Part shown: positions 51,351-61,300 of the stretch, piece by piece | How positions within the stretch are numbered: position 1 is the stretch's first letter | Layout of the letters: each line of letters starts with the position of its first letter | Assembly (NCBI GenBank): GCA_947496215.1 | Contig: CANMCF010000002.1 | Location: 434,001-498,000, forward strand | Length of the DNA stretch: 64,000 nt | Source: an uncultured Bizionia sp. | GTDB taxonomy: Bacteria > Bacteroidota > Bacteroidia > Flavobacteriales > Flavobacteriaceae | Reading direction: 5' to 3' | Program-made: the position numbers and the translations under genes | The notes under the pieces: generated by a model | What the model was told of the DNA's origin: nothing | Seen by the model: the letters and a program-made list of their open reading frames with translations, nothing else | Databases searched by the model: none

Positions 51351-52868
51351 TCAAACCAAAGACTCTTGTGTCATGACTTCTGGCTTATCAATGCCAATCA
51401 ATTTTAAGATGGTTGGTGCCAAATCCCCTAGAATTCCGTTTTCGATCTCTTTTAGATCCTTATCTATCAAAATGACAGGAACAGGGTTTGTCGTGTGGGC
51501 CGTATGTGGTGAACCATCTGGATTTACCATGGTTTCACAGTTGCCATGATCAGCGATCAGCAATGTTGTGTAACCATTGTCCAATGCAGTGGTTATTACT
51601 TTTTTAGCACAATCGTCTACGGCTTCACAGGCTTTTATGGCAGCTTCCATGGAACCTGTATGACCAACCATATCTCCATTGGCAAAGTTCAAGCACACGA
51701 AATCGACATCTCCCTTTTGCAATTCGGGAACCAATGCATCGGTCAGCTCATAGGCACTCATCTCAGGCTTTAAATCATAAGTCGCAACTTTTGGGGAGTT
51801 CTTCAAAATTCGAGATTCCCCTTTGAAGGCTTTTTCTCTTCCGCCAGAAAAGAAAAAGGTCACATGTGGATATTTCTCGGTTTCAGCAATTCGAATTTGG
51901 GTTTTGCCGTGTTTTTCCAAGACTTCTCCCAATGTTTCGGTGATGTTGTCTTTATTGAAGATGACATGCATACCTATGAAGGTGTCATCGTAATTGGTCA
52001 TCGTGACATAATGTAGATTCAGCTTTTTCATGGAGTGATCTGGAAAGTCACGTTGAGACAAGGCATCCGTCAACTCACGACCACGATCGGTCCTGAAATT
52101 GAAGAATATTACGACATCGTCGTCTTTTATGGTTGCAGAAGGAAGCCCTTTTGCATCAGTTTTTACAATGGGTTTGATAAACTCGTCCGTGATGCCTGCA
52201 TCATAACTTTTTTGAATGCTATCTGAAAGATTTGTAGATAATTCACCTTCACCGTTAACAACTGCATCATAGGCCAATTTTATGCGTTCCCAACGATTGT
52301 CGCGATCCATTGCGTAGTAGCGCCCTATGATTGATGCGATCTCGGTATTCTTGTCTTCTATGTGATTTTGCAATGCATCGATGAAACCCTTTCCTGATTT
52401 GGGATCCACATCACGCCCATCTGTAAAAGCATGTATGTAGGATTCTTGTACACCAGAAGCTTCTGCAGCGTCGGTTAATGATTTGATGTGATCTATGTGT
52501 GAATGTACACCACCATCGCTTACCAATCCTAAGAAATGAACAGTTTTCTTGTTTGCATTGGCATAATTGAAAGCATCGACCAAAGTTTGTTCTTTTGCAA
52601 GTGTACCATTGTTCACAGCCAAGTTTATTTTAGCCAAATCCTGATAGACGATACGGCCAGCACCTAAATTCATATGGCCAACTTCGCTATTTCCCATTTG
52701 TCCTTCTGGCAATCCAACGTGCAAACCATCTGTCCTTAATTGGGCATTGGGGTACTTGGTGTACAAACTATCTATGAAAGGTGTTTTTGCATTGTCTATG
52801 GCAGATACTTTCGGGTCTGGCGACTTACCCCAACCGTCAAGTATCATTAGAATCACTTTTTTGTTCAT
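51351..52868 (-). CDS. gpmI: 2,3-bisphosphoglycerate-independent phosphoglycerate mutase
   Basis: A 505-aa glycolytic enzyme interconverting 3- and 2-phosphoglycerate using two Mn2+ ions. Signature residues: DGWG near the start, catalytic S61 in GQMGNSEVGHMNLGAG, the insertion domain with HSHIDH, FTDGRDVDPKSG and GRYYAMDRDNRWER, and metal ligands in NFANGDMVGHTG and LIADHGNCE. The start MNKKVILMILDGWG at 52868 is preferred over an upstream ATG at 52889 because a -7 promoter element overlaps the upstream extension. Confidence 0.96.
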   Translation of the reverse strand: MNKKVILMILDGWGKSPDPKVSAIDNAKTPFIDSLYTKYPNAQLRTDGLHVGLPEGQMGNSEVGHMNLGAGRIVYQDLAKINLAVNNGTLAKEQTLVDAFNYANANKKTVHFLGLVSDGGVHSHIDHIKSLTDAAEASGVQESYIHAFTDGRDVDPKSGKGFIDALQNHIEDKNTEIASIIGRYYAMDRDNRWERIKLAYDAVVNGEGELSTNLSDSIQKSYDAGITDEFIKPIVKTDAKGLPSATIKDDDVVIFFNFRTDRGRELTDALSQRDFPDHSMKKLNLHYVTMTNYDDTFIGMHVIFNKDNITETLGEVLEKHGKTQIRIAETEKYPHVTFFFSGGREKAFKGESRILKNSPKVATYDLKPEMSAYELTDALVPELQKGDVDFVCLNFANGDMVGHTGSMEAAIKACEAVDDCAKKVITTALDNGYTTLLIADHGNCETMVNPDGSPHTAHTTNPVPVILIDKDLKEIENGILGDLAPTILKLIGIDKPEVMTQESLV

Positions 52869-52886
52869 CTCTATTTGTTTAGAAGG

Positions 52887-52894
52887 CAAATATA
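52887..52894 (-). promoter_or_regulatory. Candidate promoter -7 element for gpmI
   Basis: Minus strand TATATTTG matches TAnnTTTG and ends 18 bases before the chosen ATG, implying a very short leader. Confidence 0.5.
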
Positions 52895-53139
52895 AAAAAC
52901 AAAATACCCTAAAGAGTAGGGTTTTTGCATATAAAATAACGAAAACGTTTTAGTGGATTCGTATGTTCTTCTTGGAGAAGCAAAAAAGACGTGATGCTGT
53001 TTTTGTGAATATTAATATGTTGACCCTTCAATAGTTAAATAAATGTTATTTTACGTTTTTTACGTAACGATGATAGATGTGAGGCGTCTTTTAGGTGTAA
53101 TCAAATAAAAAATCATTAATCAAAAAAACATCTTTCATC

Positions 53140-53541
53140 ATGAAAAAAACAATCATTATTACCGCAACAGCCTTTATTTTTTCTTTGTCAAGTATAAATG
53201 CGATGACAAAGACAGAAACCGTCATACCAAGCCATGGTTATGAATTGAATATCAAATACAGTGTAAGCTCTTTTTGTGTCGCTGTAGTCAAAGGGGATTT
53301 GGAAACCGTCAAAAAGCTAATAGATTTGGGAGAGGACGTAAACCAAAAATCCAAGGGGATGACACCAGCAATGTATGCAGCAAAATTCAATAGGGTAGAA
53401 GTCTTGAAGCTTTTAATAGAAAAAGGAGCCAATTTGAAAGCGAGATCCGATAGCGGCAAGACTGCGATGCATTATGCAAAAGCCACAAAGGCCAAAGAGA
53501 CATATTCATTAATAAAAGAAGTATTGAATAAAAAGAAATAA
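53140..53541 (+). CDS. Secreted ankyrin-repeat protein
   Basis: A 133-aa exported protein (signal KKTIIITATAFIFSLSSINA) with two to three ankyrin repeats: FCVAVVKGDLETVKKLIDLG, KGMTPAMYAAKFNRVEVLKLL, and SGKTAMHYAKATKAKETYSL. Such short periplasmic ankyrin proteins probably bind a partner protein; the partner is unknown. The 250-base gap upstream holds a small TTACGT/ACGTAA palindrome (53051-53067). Confidence 0.85.
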   Translation: MKKTIIITATAFIFSLSSINAMTKTETVIPSHGYELNIKYSVSSFCVAVVKGDLETVKKLIDLGEDVNQKSKGMTPAMYAAKFNRVEVLKLLIEKGANLKARSDSGKTAMHYAKATKAKETYSLIKEVLNKKK

Positions 53542-53557
53542 AATCTTTTTAGTAGTG

Positions 53558-53596
53558 AACCCAAAAAGTCTTGCAATTCGCAAGACTTTTTGGGTT
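53558..53596. terminator. Bidirectional intrinsic terminator
   Basis: A very strong 15-bp perfect stem (53560-53574 with 53580-53594), extended by AA/TT, loop of 5 bases, between the convergent ankyrin and M48 genes; flanked by A and T runs usable on both strands. Its last bases reach the M48 stop codon region. Confidence 0.88.
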
Positions 53597-54366
53597 TAAT
53601 TTTGGCTATGGGTTTTTATGGATTCCCTTATGTGTTCGATCCTATTGTCTGGATCTGGGTGGGAACTTTGAAATTCTGGAACTCTGTTTGGCCCAGCAGC
53701 ATTTTTTAAAATTTGCATTACACCAATCATCTCTTCAGGGTCGTAACCAGCATTTATCATGAAAAGGACACCTAGATCGTCACTTTCCAATTCATCACCT
53801 CGTCCGTTTTTCAATAGTGTTCCATTCCCTATTTGGGAAACTAGTCCTCCCATGTCGGCTCCGACAGAACCAGCTGTGCTCAGACCTTGCCATAATTCAC
53901 TATTGGCAATACGTTCTGCAGAATGTCTACCCAGAACATGACCTATCTCATGTCCTAGTACACCTGCAAGTTGATCTTCGTTTTCCAACTTGGAGAACAA
54001 AGCATAGGTAATACATATGGGACCACCTGGAAGCGCGAAGGCATTAATGGTGTTTTGATCAGCCAACAAGTGAAAATCGTATTTGTATGGTGAGTCTTTG
54101 GCTATGGAACTATTTACCAATTTGTTCCCAACATTGTCTACAAAGGCTTGGTATTCTTCATTTGGGAACAAACCTCCATGATGCTGTACCATTCGATCAA
54201 TGCTAGCGTAACCCATATCGACCTCTTCATCTGTCGACATGGAAATGGCTTGCTTTTTTTTCGTATAGGGATTGGTTTCCATTGAACCATAATGCTTAAT
54301 TAGAAAAAATGCAGCTACGGCTACACCAATTAACAGCCGGCCCTTTAATCCACCTCTTCTTTTCAT
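53596..54366 (-). CDS. M48-family zinc metallopeptidase
   Basis: A 256-aa envelope protease with one N-terminal hydrophobic helix (LLIGVAVAAFFLI) after a basic start. The zinc motif HEIGHVLGRHSAER is present, with the third ligand probably in ELESDDLGV further on; FALPGGPICITYALF is also typical of M48/BepA-like peptidases. Probable role in envelope protein quality control. It ends inside the terminator shared with the ankyrin gene. Confidence 0.9.
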   Translation of the reverse strand: MKRRGGLKGRLLIGVAVAAFFLIKHYGSMETNPYTKKKQAISMSTDEEVDMGYASIDRMVQHHGGLFPNEEYQAFVDNVGNKLVNSSIAKDSPYKYDFHLLADQNTINAFALPGGPICITYALFSKLENEDQLAGVLGHEIGHVLGRHSAERIANSELWQGLSTAGSVGADMGGLVSQIGNGTLLKNGRGDELESDDLGVLFMINAGYDPEEMIGVMQILKNAAGPNRVPEFQSSHPDPDNRIEHIRESIKTHSQN

Positions 54367-54397
54367 AATTAGTTGATTTAGTGATTAGAACTTCAAT

Positions 54398-55126
54398 TTA
54401 CAAAAGTTCTGGGTTAATATCTAAAATATTTTCAGTGACGTAACTGTCCATAAATGTTTCCGAAAAGGAATTGCTTCCTCCCAATTTCTCTTTTTTTAGA
54501 ATGGATTTTATATCCAATGTTCTGTACTGTTTGAGAAAAGTGGAGGAAAGAGGTTTGTAGCTATAATGCCACGGTTCGTACTTGAATCCTTTTCTCTCTT
54601 CCAAATCTGTATAGACCAGATGAAAACCATAATTTGATGCATTTTCATCCATCCATTCTTTCAGTTTGCAAAAAGGGCCATCACTATTAAAATTTTCAGG
54701 CTGCAAAAGGCTGCTGGGTTGTTTTGCATTGGAATCTACGATATCCAAGTCTGTTCCCCAATGATGCCTGGATGTTCCAGGGATAGTCGAGTATTCAATT
54801 ATCTTTTTTATGCTTTGTGACTCGGAAAGGCCTTGGGAGGTATAACGTTTGAATTTTCTTCCCCATATGCGTTTCTGATGATCGAAGTTCCGATAGCTGG
54901 AAACGACATTTATTCTGATACCTGCCTTCGAAGCATCTGCTTTTAATTTCGAAAATGCCAAATGGGCTTCTTCTCTTAACCTATAACCATTGCCAAATAG
55001 CTTTGGTGTACCTTTCCCCAATAGTTCCTTGGTTGAGATCGTATTGGATGAAAAAGTCATTTGTGGCAACAAGGGAACTGCTAGTCCCGATAACCCCATT
55101 AGTTTTATGAATCGTTGTCTTTTCAT
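54398..55126 (-). CDS. M15-family (VanY-type) D-Ala-D-Ala carboxypeptidase
   Basis: A 242-aa exported peptidase (leader FIKLMGLSGLAVPLLPQM). The zinc-site signature of VanY enzymes is visible: SSYRNFDHQKRIW, SRHHWGTDLDIVD with the first His and Asp ligands, and EPWHYSY with the last His. Expected to trim peptidoglycan peptides in the periplasm. Its ATG overlaps the stop of the upstream acetyltransferase gene by 4 bases, so the two are translationally coupled. Confidence 0.88.
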   Translation of the reverse strand: MKRQRFIKLMGLSGLAVPLLPQMTFSSNTISTKELLGKGTPKLFGNGYRLREEAHLAFSKLKADASKAGIRINVVSSYRNFDHQKRIWGRKFKRYTSQGLSESQSIKKIIEYSTIPGTSRHHWGTDLDIVDSNAKQPSSLLQPENFNSDGPFCKLKEWMDENASNYGFHLVYTDLEERKGFKYEPWHYSYKPLSSTFLKQYRTLDIKSILKKEKLGGSNSFSETFMDSYVTENILDINPELL

Positions 55127-56085
55127 TTCTTTTTGTCTAGTTTCTTATACATTACAAAATGTGTTCCAACTGAAGGGATTTCAAAAGATTTTCCAATGAC
55201 GTGATAATTGTTTCTCTTATAGAAGGGAACTGCTATTTCTCGTGCATTGAACCAGATGAGGTCGTTGCCTTCAGCTTTCAATATTGCTTCTCCATGCTGT
55301 ATCATTGTTGCACCGTGGCCTTTGCCTTGGTTTGTCTTTAAGATTGCCATTCCTCGTAGTTGGTATTGTTTTGTTGCATCGAATAAGACATTGTCTTGTT
55401 TTAAGAACGTAGAGACTCCAATTAAATTATTGTTATGATATAGCCCCAAATGTATCGTGGTATCCAAATCGTCCCCAGAGAATTCACAATCAGCAATGGG
55501 TCTGCCAGCTCTTAGAACAGGATGCCTTACTGGGTAGGTTTCCACAGCTTTAATTTGTTTGACCTCTATCTTTGGAGCTTCTATTTTGTACAATCTTGCT
55601 GGCATATTGTCGTAATCACCATCTTCAATATGTTTCAATCCGCATTTTTTGAGCACTTTGTGAGAGCCTATGTTATCTATGTGGGCGTGTGCAAAAATGG
55701 TTTTGAGACTCAATTTTTCAAATCCATAATCTATGGATGCTCTGGCACTTTCAGTGGCATAACCTTTGTTCCAATGTTTCTTGTAGAAACGATATCCTAC
55801 CTCTACAAATGGTTTGTCATCACCTTTATCCGGATGGAACTTTAGTCCGCACCAACCCAAAAATTCGTCAGTATCCTTCAAGCAGACTGCCCACCTTCCC
55901 ATTTTAAACAATCTGTATTGGTCGTATTTTAAGAGGAATTTTCGTGCTTCAGCTTCAGATGCAAATGCAACGTCTCCCGTATGTTTTATGACATCTTCAT
56001 CTAAATTCATTAGATAGAAGTGAATGGCATCTTCTGGGGTGAATTCTCGAAGATAGAGTCTATGGGTCTTTGATATGATTTTCAT
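55123..56085 (-). CDS. Tandem double GNAT acetyltransferase
   Basis: A 320-aa protein from the ATG at 56085 (MKIISKTHRLYLREFTPEDA); an in-frame ATG 24 bases upstream is less family-like. The N-terminal domain (about 1-180) resembles RimJ/RimL-type GNATs (VGYRFYKKHWNKGYATESAR, IGSHKVLKKCGLKHI). The C-terminal domain (about 185-320) is a second GNAT (LRGMAILKTNQGKGHGATMI, LIWFNAREIAVPFYKRNNY). Each has an acetyl-CoA loop (KGYAT, GKGHGA). Substrates unknown. Coupled to the downstream VanY-type gene. Confidence 0.85.
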   Translation of the reverse strand: MKIISKTHRLYLREFTPEDAIHFYLMNLDEDVIKHTGDVAFASEAEARKFLLKYDQYRLFKMGRWAVCLKDTDEFLGWCGLKFHPDKGDDKPFVEVGYRFYKKHWNKGYATESARASIDYGFEKLSLKTIFAHAHIDNIGSHKVLKKCGLKHIEDGDYDNMPARLYKIEAPKIEVKQIKAVETYPVRHPVLRAGRPIADCEFSGDDLDTTIHLGLYHNNNLIGVSTFLKQDNVLFDATKQYQLRGMAILKTNQGKGHGATMIQHGEAILKAEGNDLIWFNAREIAVPFYKRNNYHVIGKSFEIPSVGTHFVMYKKLDKKK

Positions 56086-56140
56086 ATATGGAGTTAGATA
56101 TCTTTTCAAAATTAATTAAATTTGTCGAAAAGAAATCCAA

Positions 56141-56566
56141 ATGTCCTTTACGTTTAAAATTATAGAGAAATCAGACATCAATTCGATAATTCCCTTGATT
56201 CAAAAATTGACTGAAAATGCAAATTCGGATGCTATTTTAAAAGAACGTTTTGCAGAGATGATAACTCAAAACTATGAGTGTGCTGGTGTTTTTGATGGTG
56301 AAAAACTCATAGGTGTTTGCGGGATGTGGTTTCAAACACGTCATTATGCAGGTCTATCCATGGAAGTGGATCATGTGTACATTGAAGCTAAGTACCAAGG
56401 TAAAGGTTTGGGAAAACAATTTTTCAAATGGTTGTATGAGTATGCAAAAAGCAAAGGGTGCAACATTTCAGAATTGAATACTTACGTACAGAACTATCCG
56501 TCTCATAAATTTTATTACAACGAGGGGTATGAAATCTATGGTTATCATTTTTACAAGACACTTTAA
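56141..56566 (+). CDS. GNAT-family N-acetyltransferase
   Basis: A 141-aa single-domain GNAT. The core motif is [19 protein letters not shown] with the acetyl-CoA loop QGKGLGK, followed by [17 protein letters not shown], a typical C-terminal strand pair. It is divergent from the double GNAT gene and its stop shares bases with the convergent type-B-tail gene (4-base antisense overlap). Substrate unknown. Confidence 0.88.
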   Translation: MSFTFKIIEKSDINSIIPLIQKLTENANSDAILKERFAEMITQNYECAGVFDGEKLIGVCGMWFQTRHYAGLSMEVDHVYIEAKYQGKGLGKQFFKWLYEYAKSKGCNISELNTYVQNYPSHKFYYNEGYEIYGYHFYKTL

Positions 56567-57711
56567 TAGGTGATGTATAAAGGCCCAGCTTGTTGTTTGC
56601 CACTTTTGGTCAATTCTAGAACATAAAAGTAGGTTCCTGCTGGTAGTTTTTCTTTTTTGACAAGAGTAGCTCTACCATCAGAAAGACCTTTCCAATCATT
56701 CTTGTAGTTTTTGGTTTCATAAACCAAAACCCCCCAGCGGTTGAATATCTTCAATGTATTGTCGAAAAGTTCAATGCCTTCAATCATGAAGGTTTCATTG
56801 TCTCCGTCTCCATTTGGAGTGAAGACGTCATAGATGGTTAATCCATTTTCGTTGATTAAAGATCCAAAGGTGAGTATTTCATAATCACTTGGGTTAAATG
56901 CCTCCGACGATATTGTCCCTTCTGTCATTGTTCCAGTGGTACTGGTGTTACCTAGGTTTTTCCATCTGTTTTCTGAAATGCTCCAACCTACTACTCTCAA
57001 TTTATCTAGTGATGTCGTGAGTTGGGATATCAAACTATTGTTATCCCAAGTAAGTGTTACCGATGTTTGCGAAAGCCCATTGAAATCCCAAAACTCGTTG
57101 GTGTTTACCGTTTCTATGATTCCTTCTGAAAGAGAAGTGTCAAATGCAGTTGAAAATGTAGATGGGAAATTAGGATCTTCATTAAAATAAGCAGCTGAAT
57201 ATTTGACATTGTTATTTTGAAAGGGTGTAATCAATGGCCTTAGTTTGTCATCTTCTCCAATGGGAAATGTAAACTCATTTGAACCATTGAAAGAGGTATA
57301 GCCATCCGTGTTACGTAAATTGTCTTCCAAGACATATATGGCGTTTTCAAGAAAATCCAAAGAGATCGATGGTGTCGTTCGAGGAGTTATTACATCTCCG
57401 TTGACATAGATCAGCGAGTTTGAAACCTCTGTGTTTATTTCCAAAAACAGATGGTTTTCCACATCTACTTCCATATTGTAAAACCTCGGAATTTCATTAC
57501 CAGAAATGGTTAAGGGGGTATTTGTATTGTAAAATCCAGCTAATCCCAAATTTTGATTGAAGGTTCCGTCGTTGGTCAAGTCAATGTGGAACCCAATTTG
57601 TCCTAAATCGTGTATTTGAACATTTCCGTAGTTGTGAAACGCCACTTGTGAGATTCCACTTTGTGAAAACAAAGACATTAAAGTGACCAATATGTAAAAA
57701 CCATTATTCAT
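56563..57711 (-). CDS. Secreted protein with T9SS type B (gliding-motility-associated) C-terminal domain
   Basis: A 382-aa exported protein (signal [16 protein letters not shown]). Residues about 25-290 are beta-rich with no recognised family ([28 protein letters not shown]). Residues about 295-382 form a type B sorting domain: [54 protein letters not shown]. In flavobacteria such proteins often partner large adhesins encoded beside them; here it is the last gene of a minus-strand set with the 212-aa and giant proteins. Overlaps the upstream gene by 8 bases. Confidence 0.88.
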   Translation of the reverse strand: MNNGFYILVTLMSLFSQSGISQVAFHNYGNVQIHDLGQIGFHIDLTNDGTFNQNLGLAGFYNTNTPLTISGNEIPRFYNMEVDVENHLFLEINTEVSNSLIYVNGDVITPRTTPSISLDFLENAIYVLEDNLRNTDGYTSFNGSNEFTFPIGEDDKLRPLITPFQNNNVKYSAAYFNEDPNFPSTFSTAFDTSLSEGIIETVNTNEFWDFNGLSQTSVTLTWDNNSLISQLTTSLDKLRVVGWSISENRWKNLGNTSTTGTMTEGTISSEAFNPSDYEILTFGSLINENGLTIYDVFTPNGDGDNETFMIEGIELFDNTLKIFNRWGVLVYETKNYKNDWKGLSDGRATLVKKEKLPAGTYFYVLELTKSGKQQAGPLYITY

Positions 57712-58342
57712 AAGCTGTGTAAATTACCACTAGATTATCTGCTTTGCTATCTACATTCAAAGTGAAACCATTTGCGTCGAATGAAGTAAATGAAGCTGAG
57801 GTAATCCCTAAGTTGTCCCCATTTTGATTGCCATATCTAATGCCAATGCAATGTGTGCTTGATGAATACCTTGAAATATCATTAATTGAGTTTCCACTCC
57901 CACCTACGTAGATGACTTGTTGGGTAGTACCTCTTGCATACCCCGTCATGTTGCCAAATGAATTTGCGATACTAGTATTATTATTTCCTACTTGATTGTC
58001 TGCATTGATATTTTCACTTTCAATGTTAGCATAGGCCTTAAAACTAATTTGCGATGGCTCAAATGGAATGCCTGTGATGATTTTATCTCCAGTTGCCGTA
58101 ATTATGAAATGTCCAATGTAGGTTCTGCCTTGCTTGCTTAGACTTACCCATTCGTTATTGGTCCGTTGGTACATACTTCTATCTGTAGAGTTGTATACCA
58201 AGGAGCCTTCTGTAGGATTGACGATGTTATTCATTTCAATGCTCGTAACATTGTGAACGGTTATCAACTCATCTGCTTGTGGTGCTTGAGAATACATGGA
58301 AATAGAAACAAGTAAACAGATGCTTAAAATATACTTTTCCAT
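57704..58342 (-). CDS. Secreted hypothetical protein of the giant-adhesin gene set
   Basis: A 212-aa exported protein (signal [19 protein letters not shown]). An N-terminal segment [19 protein letters not shown], followed by NEWVSL, resembles the ALIYNTDENCLFQFN/AWNSL segment in the giant protein upstream. The C-terminal domain from about 75 is beta-rich ([33 protein letters not shown]) and ends LVVIYTAYE. No sorting tail is seen. It lies 5 bases after the giant gene and overlaps the type-B-tail gene, so all three are likely one transcript. Confidence 0.7.
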   Translation of the reverse strand: MEKYILSICLLVSISMYSQAPQADELITVHNVTSIEMNNIVNPTEGSLVYNSTDRSMYQRTNNEWVSLSKQGRTYIGHFIITATGDKIITGIPFEPSQISFKAYANIESENINADNQVGNNNTSIANSFGNMTGYARGTTQQVIYVGGSGNSINDISRYSSSTHCIGIRYGNQNGDNLGITSASFTSFDANGFTLNVDSKADNLVVIYTAYE

Positions 58343-58347
58343 AATTA

Positions 58348-61300
58348 TTAATAATTTAAAACGGTAAACATAAATTCAAAATCTCGAAGAGCTCTATCAC
58401 TTCCTCCATTGTCATTGTCACCAACTTCAACGACAAACCCATTTGTGGTCTGTGAAGTGTAAGAGACATCGTAGTCGTCGTTTCCAGCCCCATTGGAGTC
58501 TCTAATCGTCAACTGAATAATGTAATTGGGATCAGGCATTGCTGGAGTCAAGACTACTTGATACCTACCAATGTTCAATCTTGTCACCGTTGCATTGAAA
58601 GGAGCTTTGTTGGTAGTTCCATTAGCGTTGACTTTTCCCATTGCTTTGACTGGACTCGCATAGTATGCACCTCCATCCGTGCCCACGGAAATGTCATTGT
58701 CAGCATCTGTGCTAACAACATTTGCAGTTTGTATTGCTGGTGTTTCGTTGGAGTAGGAGATGACTCCTGTTGAGGTATTCTGAGTCAACGTGGTAACAGT
58801 TTCGGCAGAAACACTCAAGTCGAAATCGTTACCGTTTTGTGTTACAGTTACTGTACCATCCGTAGATTCCACGGTTTGAATCTCGTTGGTGATGTCTGAA
58901 TCTGCATCATTCACATTTAAAGTCAATGTAGATCCACTGGAAAGACTGATGTTTCCAGCTGTCGCATCCGTAGATATATCCTGAATTTCATTTGTAGGGT
59001 CGTTGTCATTGTTTGCAGGAATGACAATGCTTAAATCATAATCGTTTCCATTGGCAGTGACATTTACGGTTCCGTCTGTGGATTCCACCGTTTGAATTTC
59101 GTTTGAGGAATCTGCATCTGCATCATTCACATTCAAAGTCAATGTAGATCCACTGGAAAGACTGATGTTTCCAGCTGTCGCATCCGTAGATATATCCTGA
59201 ATTTCATTTGTAGGGTCGTTATCATTGTTTGCCGGAATGGTAATGCTTAAATCATAATCATTTCCATTTTGAGTGATGCCTACTGAGTTGTCTGTAGATG
59301 TTATCACCTGGATCTCATTTGCAGAGTCATTGTCGTTATCAGCTACTGATATCATTCCACCTCCATTGGATAGTATTACGTCGTTTCCTGTTTGTGACAA
59401 GGTCTGTATTTCATTGGTGGCATCATTGTCATTGTTTGTAGGAATGGCAATACTCAAATCGTAATCATTTCCAGTTGGTGATACAGTAACGGTGCCATCT
59501 GTAGATGTTATGGACTGAATTTCATTGGCGGGGTCATTGTCATTGTCTGCTACCGAAAAAGTTGTGGGATTACCACTTTCATTCAAATAGGTAATGGTAA
59601 GGTTGCCATTGTCAGTAATGCTTGTCACCGTCTCCAAAGCTGAAACGCTTATAGTTACAGGCGAACCATCATTGTTGTCAAATGTATAAGTTCCATCTCC
59701 ATTGTCTGTTAAATTAGCTTTGTTGATGGTATCCAACGTGCCATCAGGTTTGTTCAAGGTGAATGTTCCATTTCCATTGTCTATAAGGGACATGCTGTCG
59801 ACATAAGACTTTGAAGCAGCATCTGTTGCATTGATTGGGGAAGCTAATCCTGTAACGGTATTTCCACTCATGATCAAGTTGCCTACCATGGTATCTCCAG
59901 TTACATTTACATATCTAGGATCATACAATGCCGCATTGAAAGGATCTATGGCAATCCAAGTCATGGTATCCGAATCATAGATATAAGTAGCTCCTACTTG
60001 TGATGGGTCCGAGGCAGAGCTGTTTACTACATAGATGTCACCTTCTTGGGGAGAACCACCAACTTCAATGGGACCAATGTCTCCAGTGATTGTCGTTGGT
60101 CCTGTATAAACATTTCCTATGGGAATGTTAACATTGCCATCTGGATCCGGAGCGACTAAATTAACGGTAGCGACTCGAGTACCATAAACCCATTGTGTAC
60201 CATCCCAATAGATTTCATCGTTGGTATTGGAGCCATCTGCAAACATGGGTAACGTAATCTGCCCAGTTAAGTCGACTAAGTTTCCAGCTGTCGCAGGGGT
60301 GGAAAGTGATAGTTCAGTTCCATTCAATGCAATGTTTTGAAGTTCGTTGGTTATGTCATTGTCTGCATCGTCGACATTGTCCACACCGTCATTGTCCACG
60401 GTTACGGTACCACCATTGACATCCAATATGGTTGAAGTGCCATCTAAATTGTCGGTTACAGTGGTAATTTCATTTGTTGGGTCATTGTCGTTGTTTGTAG
60501 GAGTGGTAATGCTCAAGTCATAATTGTTTCCTGACGGGGTAACGATGACGGAGCCGTCTACAGATGCTATGGTTTGAATTTCGTTGGTGGCATCATTGTC
60601 GTTATCTGAGACCGAAATGGTTCCTCCTCCATTTGACAATGTGATGTCATTCCCAGATTGTGAAAGGGTTTGAATTTCGTTGGTAGGATCTGCATCGGCA
60701 TCATTTACATTCAAGGTTAGGCTAGAACCATTGGAAAGACTTATGTTTCCTGCTGTGGCATCGGTTGAAATATCTTGAATCTCGTTGGTAGAATCATTGT
60801 CATTGTTGAGAGGAATAGTAACACTTAGGTCATAGTCATTGCCGTTCTGGGTAATATTAACAGAGCCATTTGTTGATTCTACTTTTTGAATTTCATTTAA
60901 AGGACTGGCATCGGCGTCATCCACATTTAAAGTTAGTGTCGAACCACCTGAAAGACTTATGTTGCCAGCAGAGGTATCAGTTGAAATGTCCTGAATTTCA
61001 TTAGTTGGATCATTGTCATTGTTTGTAGGTATAGTGATGCTCAAATCGTAATCATTACCATTTTGGGTAACATTTATTGAACCATCTGTGGATTCCACAG
61101 TTTGGATTTCATTAGAAGAGTCATTGTCGTTATCTGAGACCGAAATGGTTCCTCCTCCATTGGATAATGTTACGTCATTTCCAATTTGAGAAATGGTTTG
61201 AAGTTCATTGGTAGAATCTGAGTCTGCATCATCAACATTCAATGTTAAGGTTGAGCCATTGGATAAAGAAATGTTTCCAGCAGTCGTATCGGTTGAAATA

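Noticed and set aside
53051..53067. The TTACGT-ACGTAA palindrome upstream of the ankyrin gene as an operator.
   Set aside because: Only 6 bp per arm in AT-rich DNA with no second copy nearby; it could be chance.
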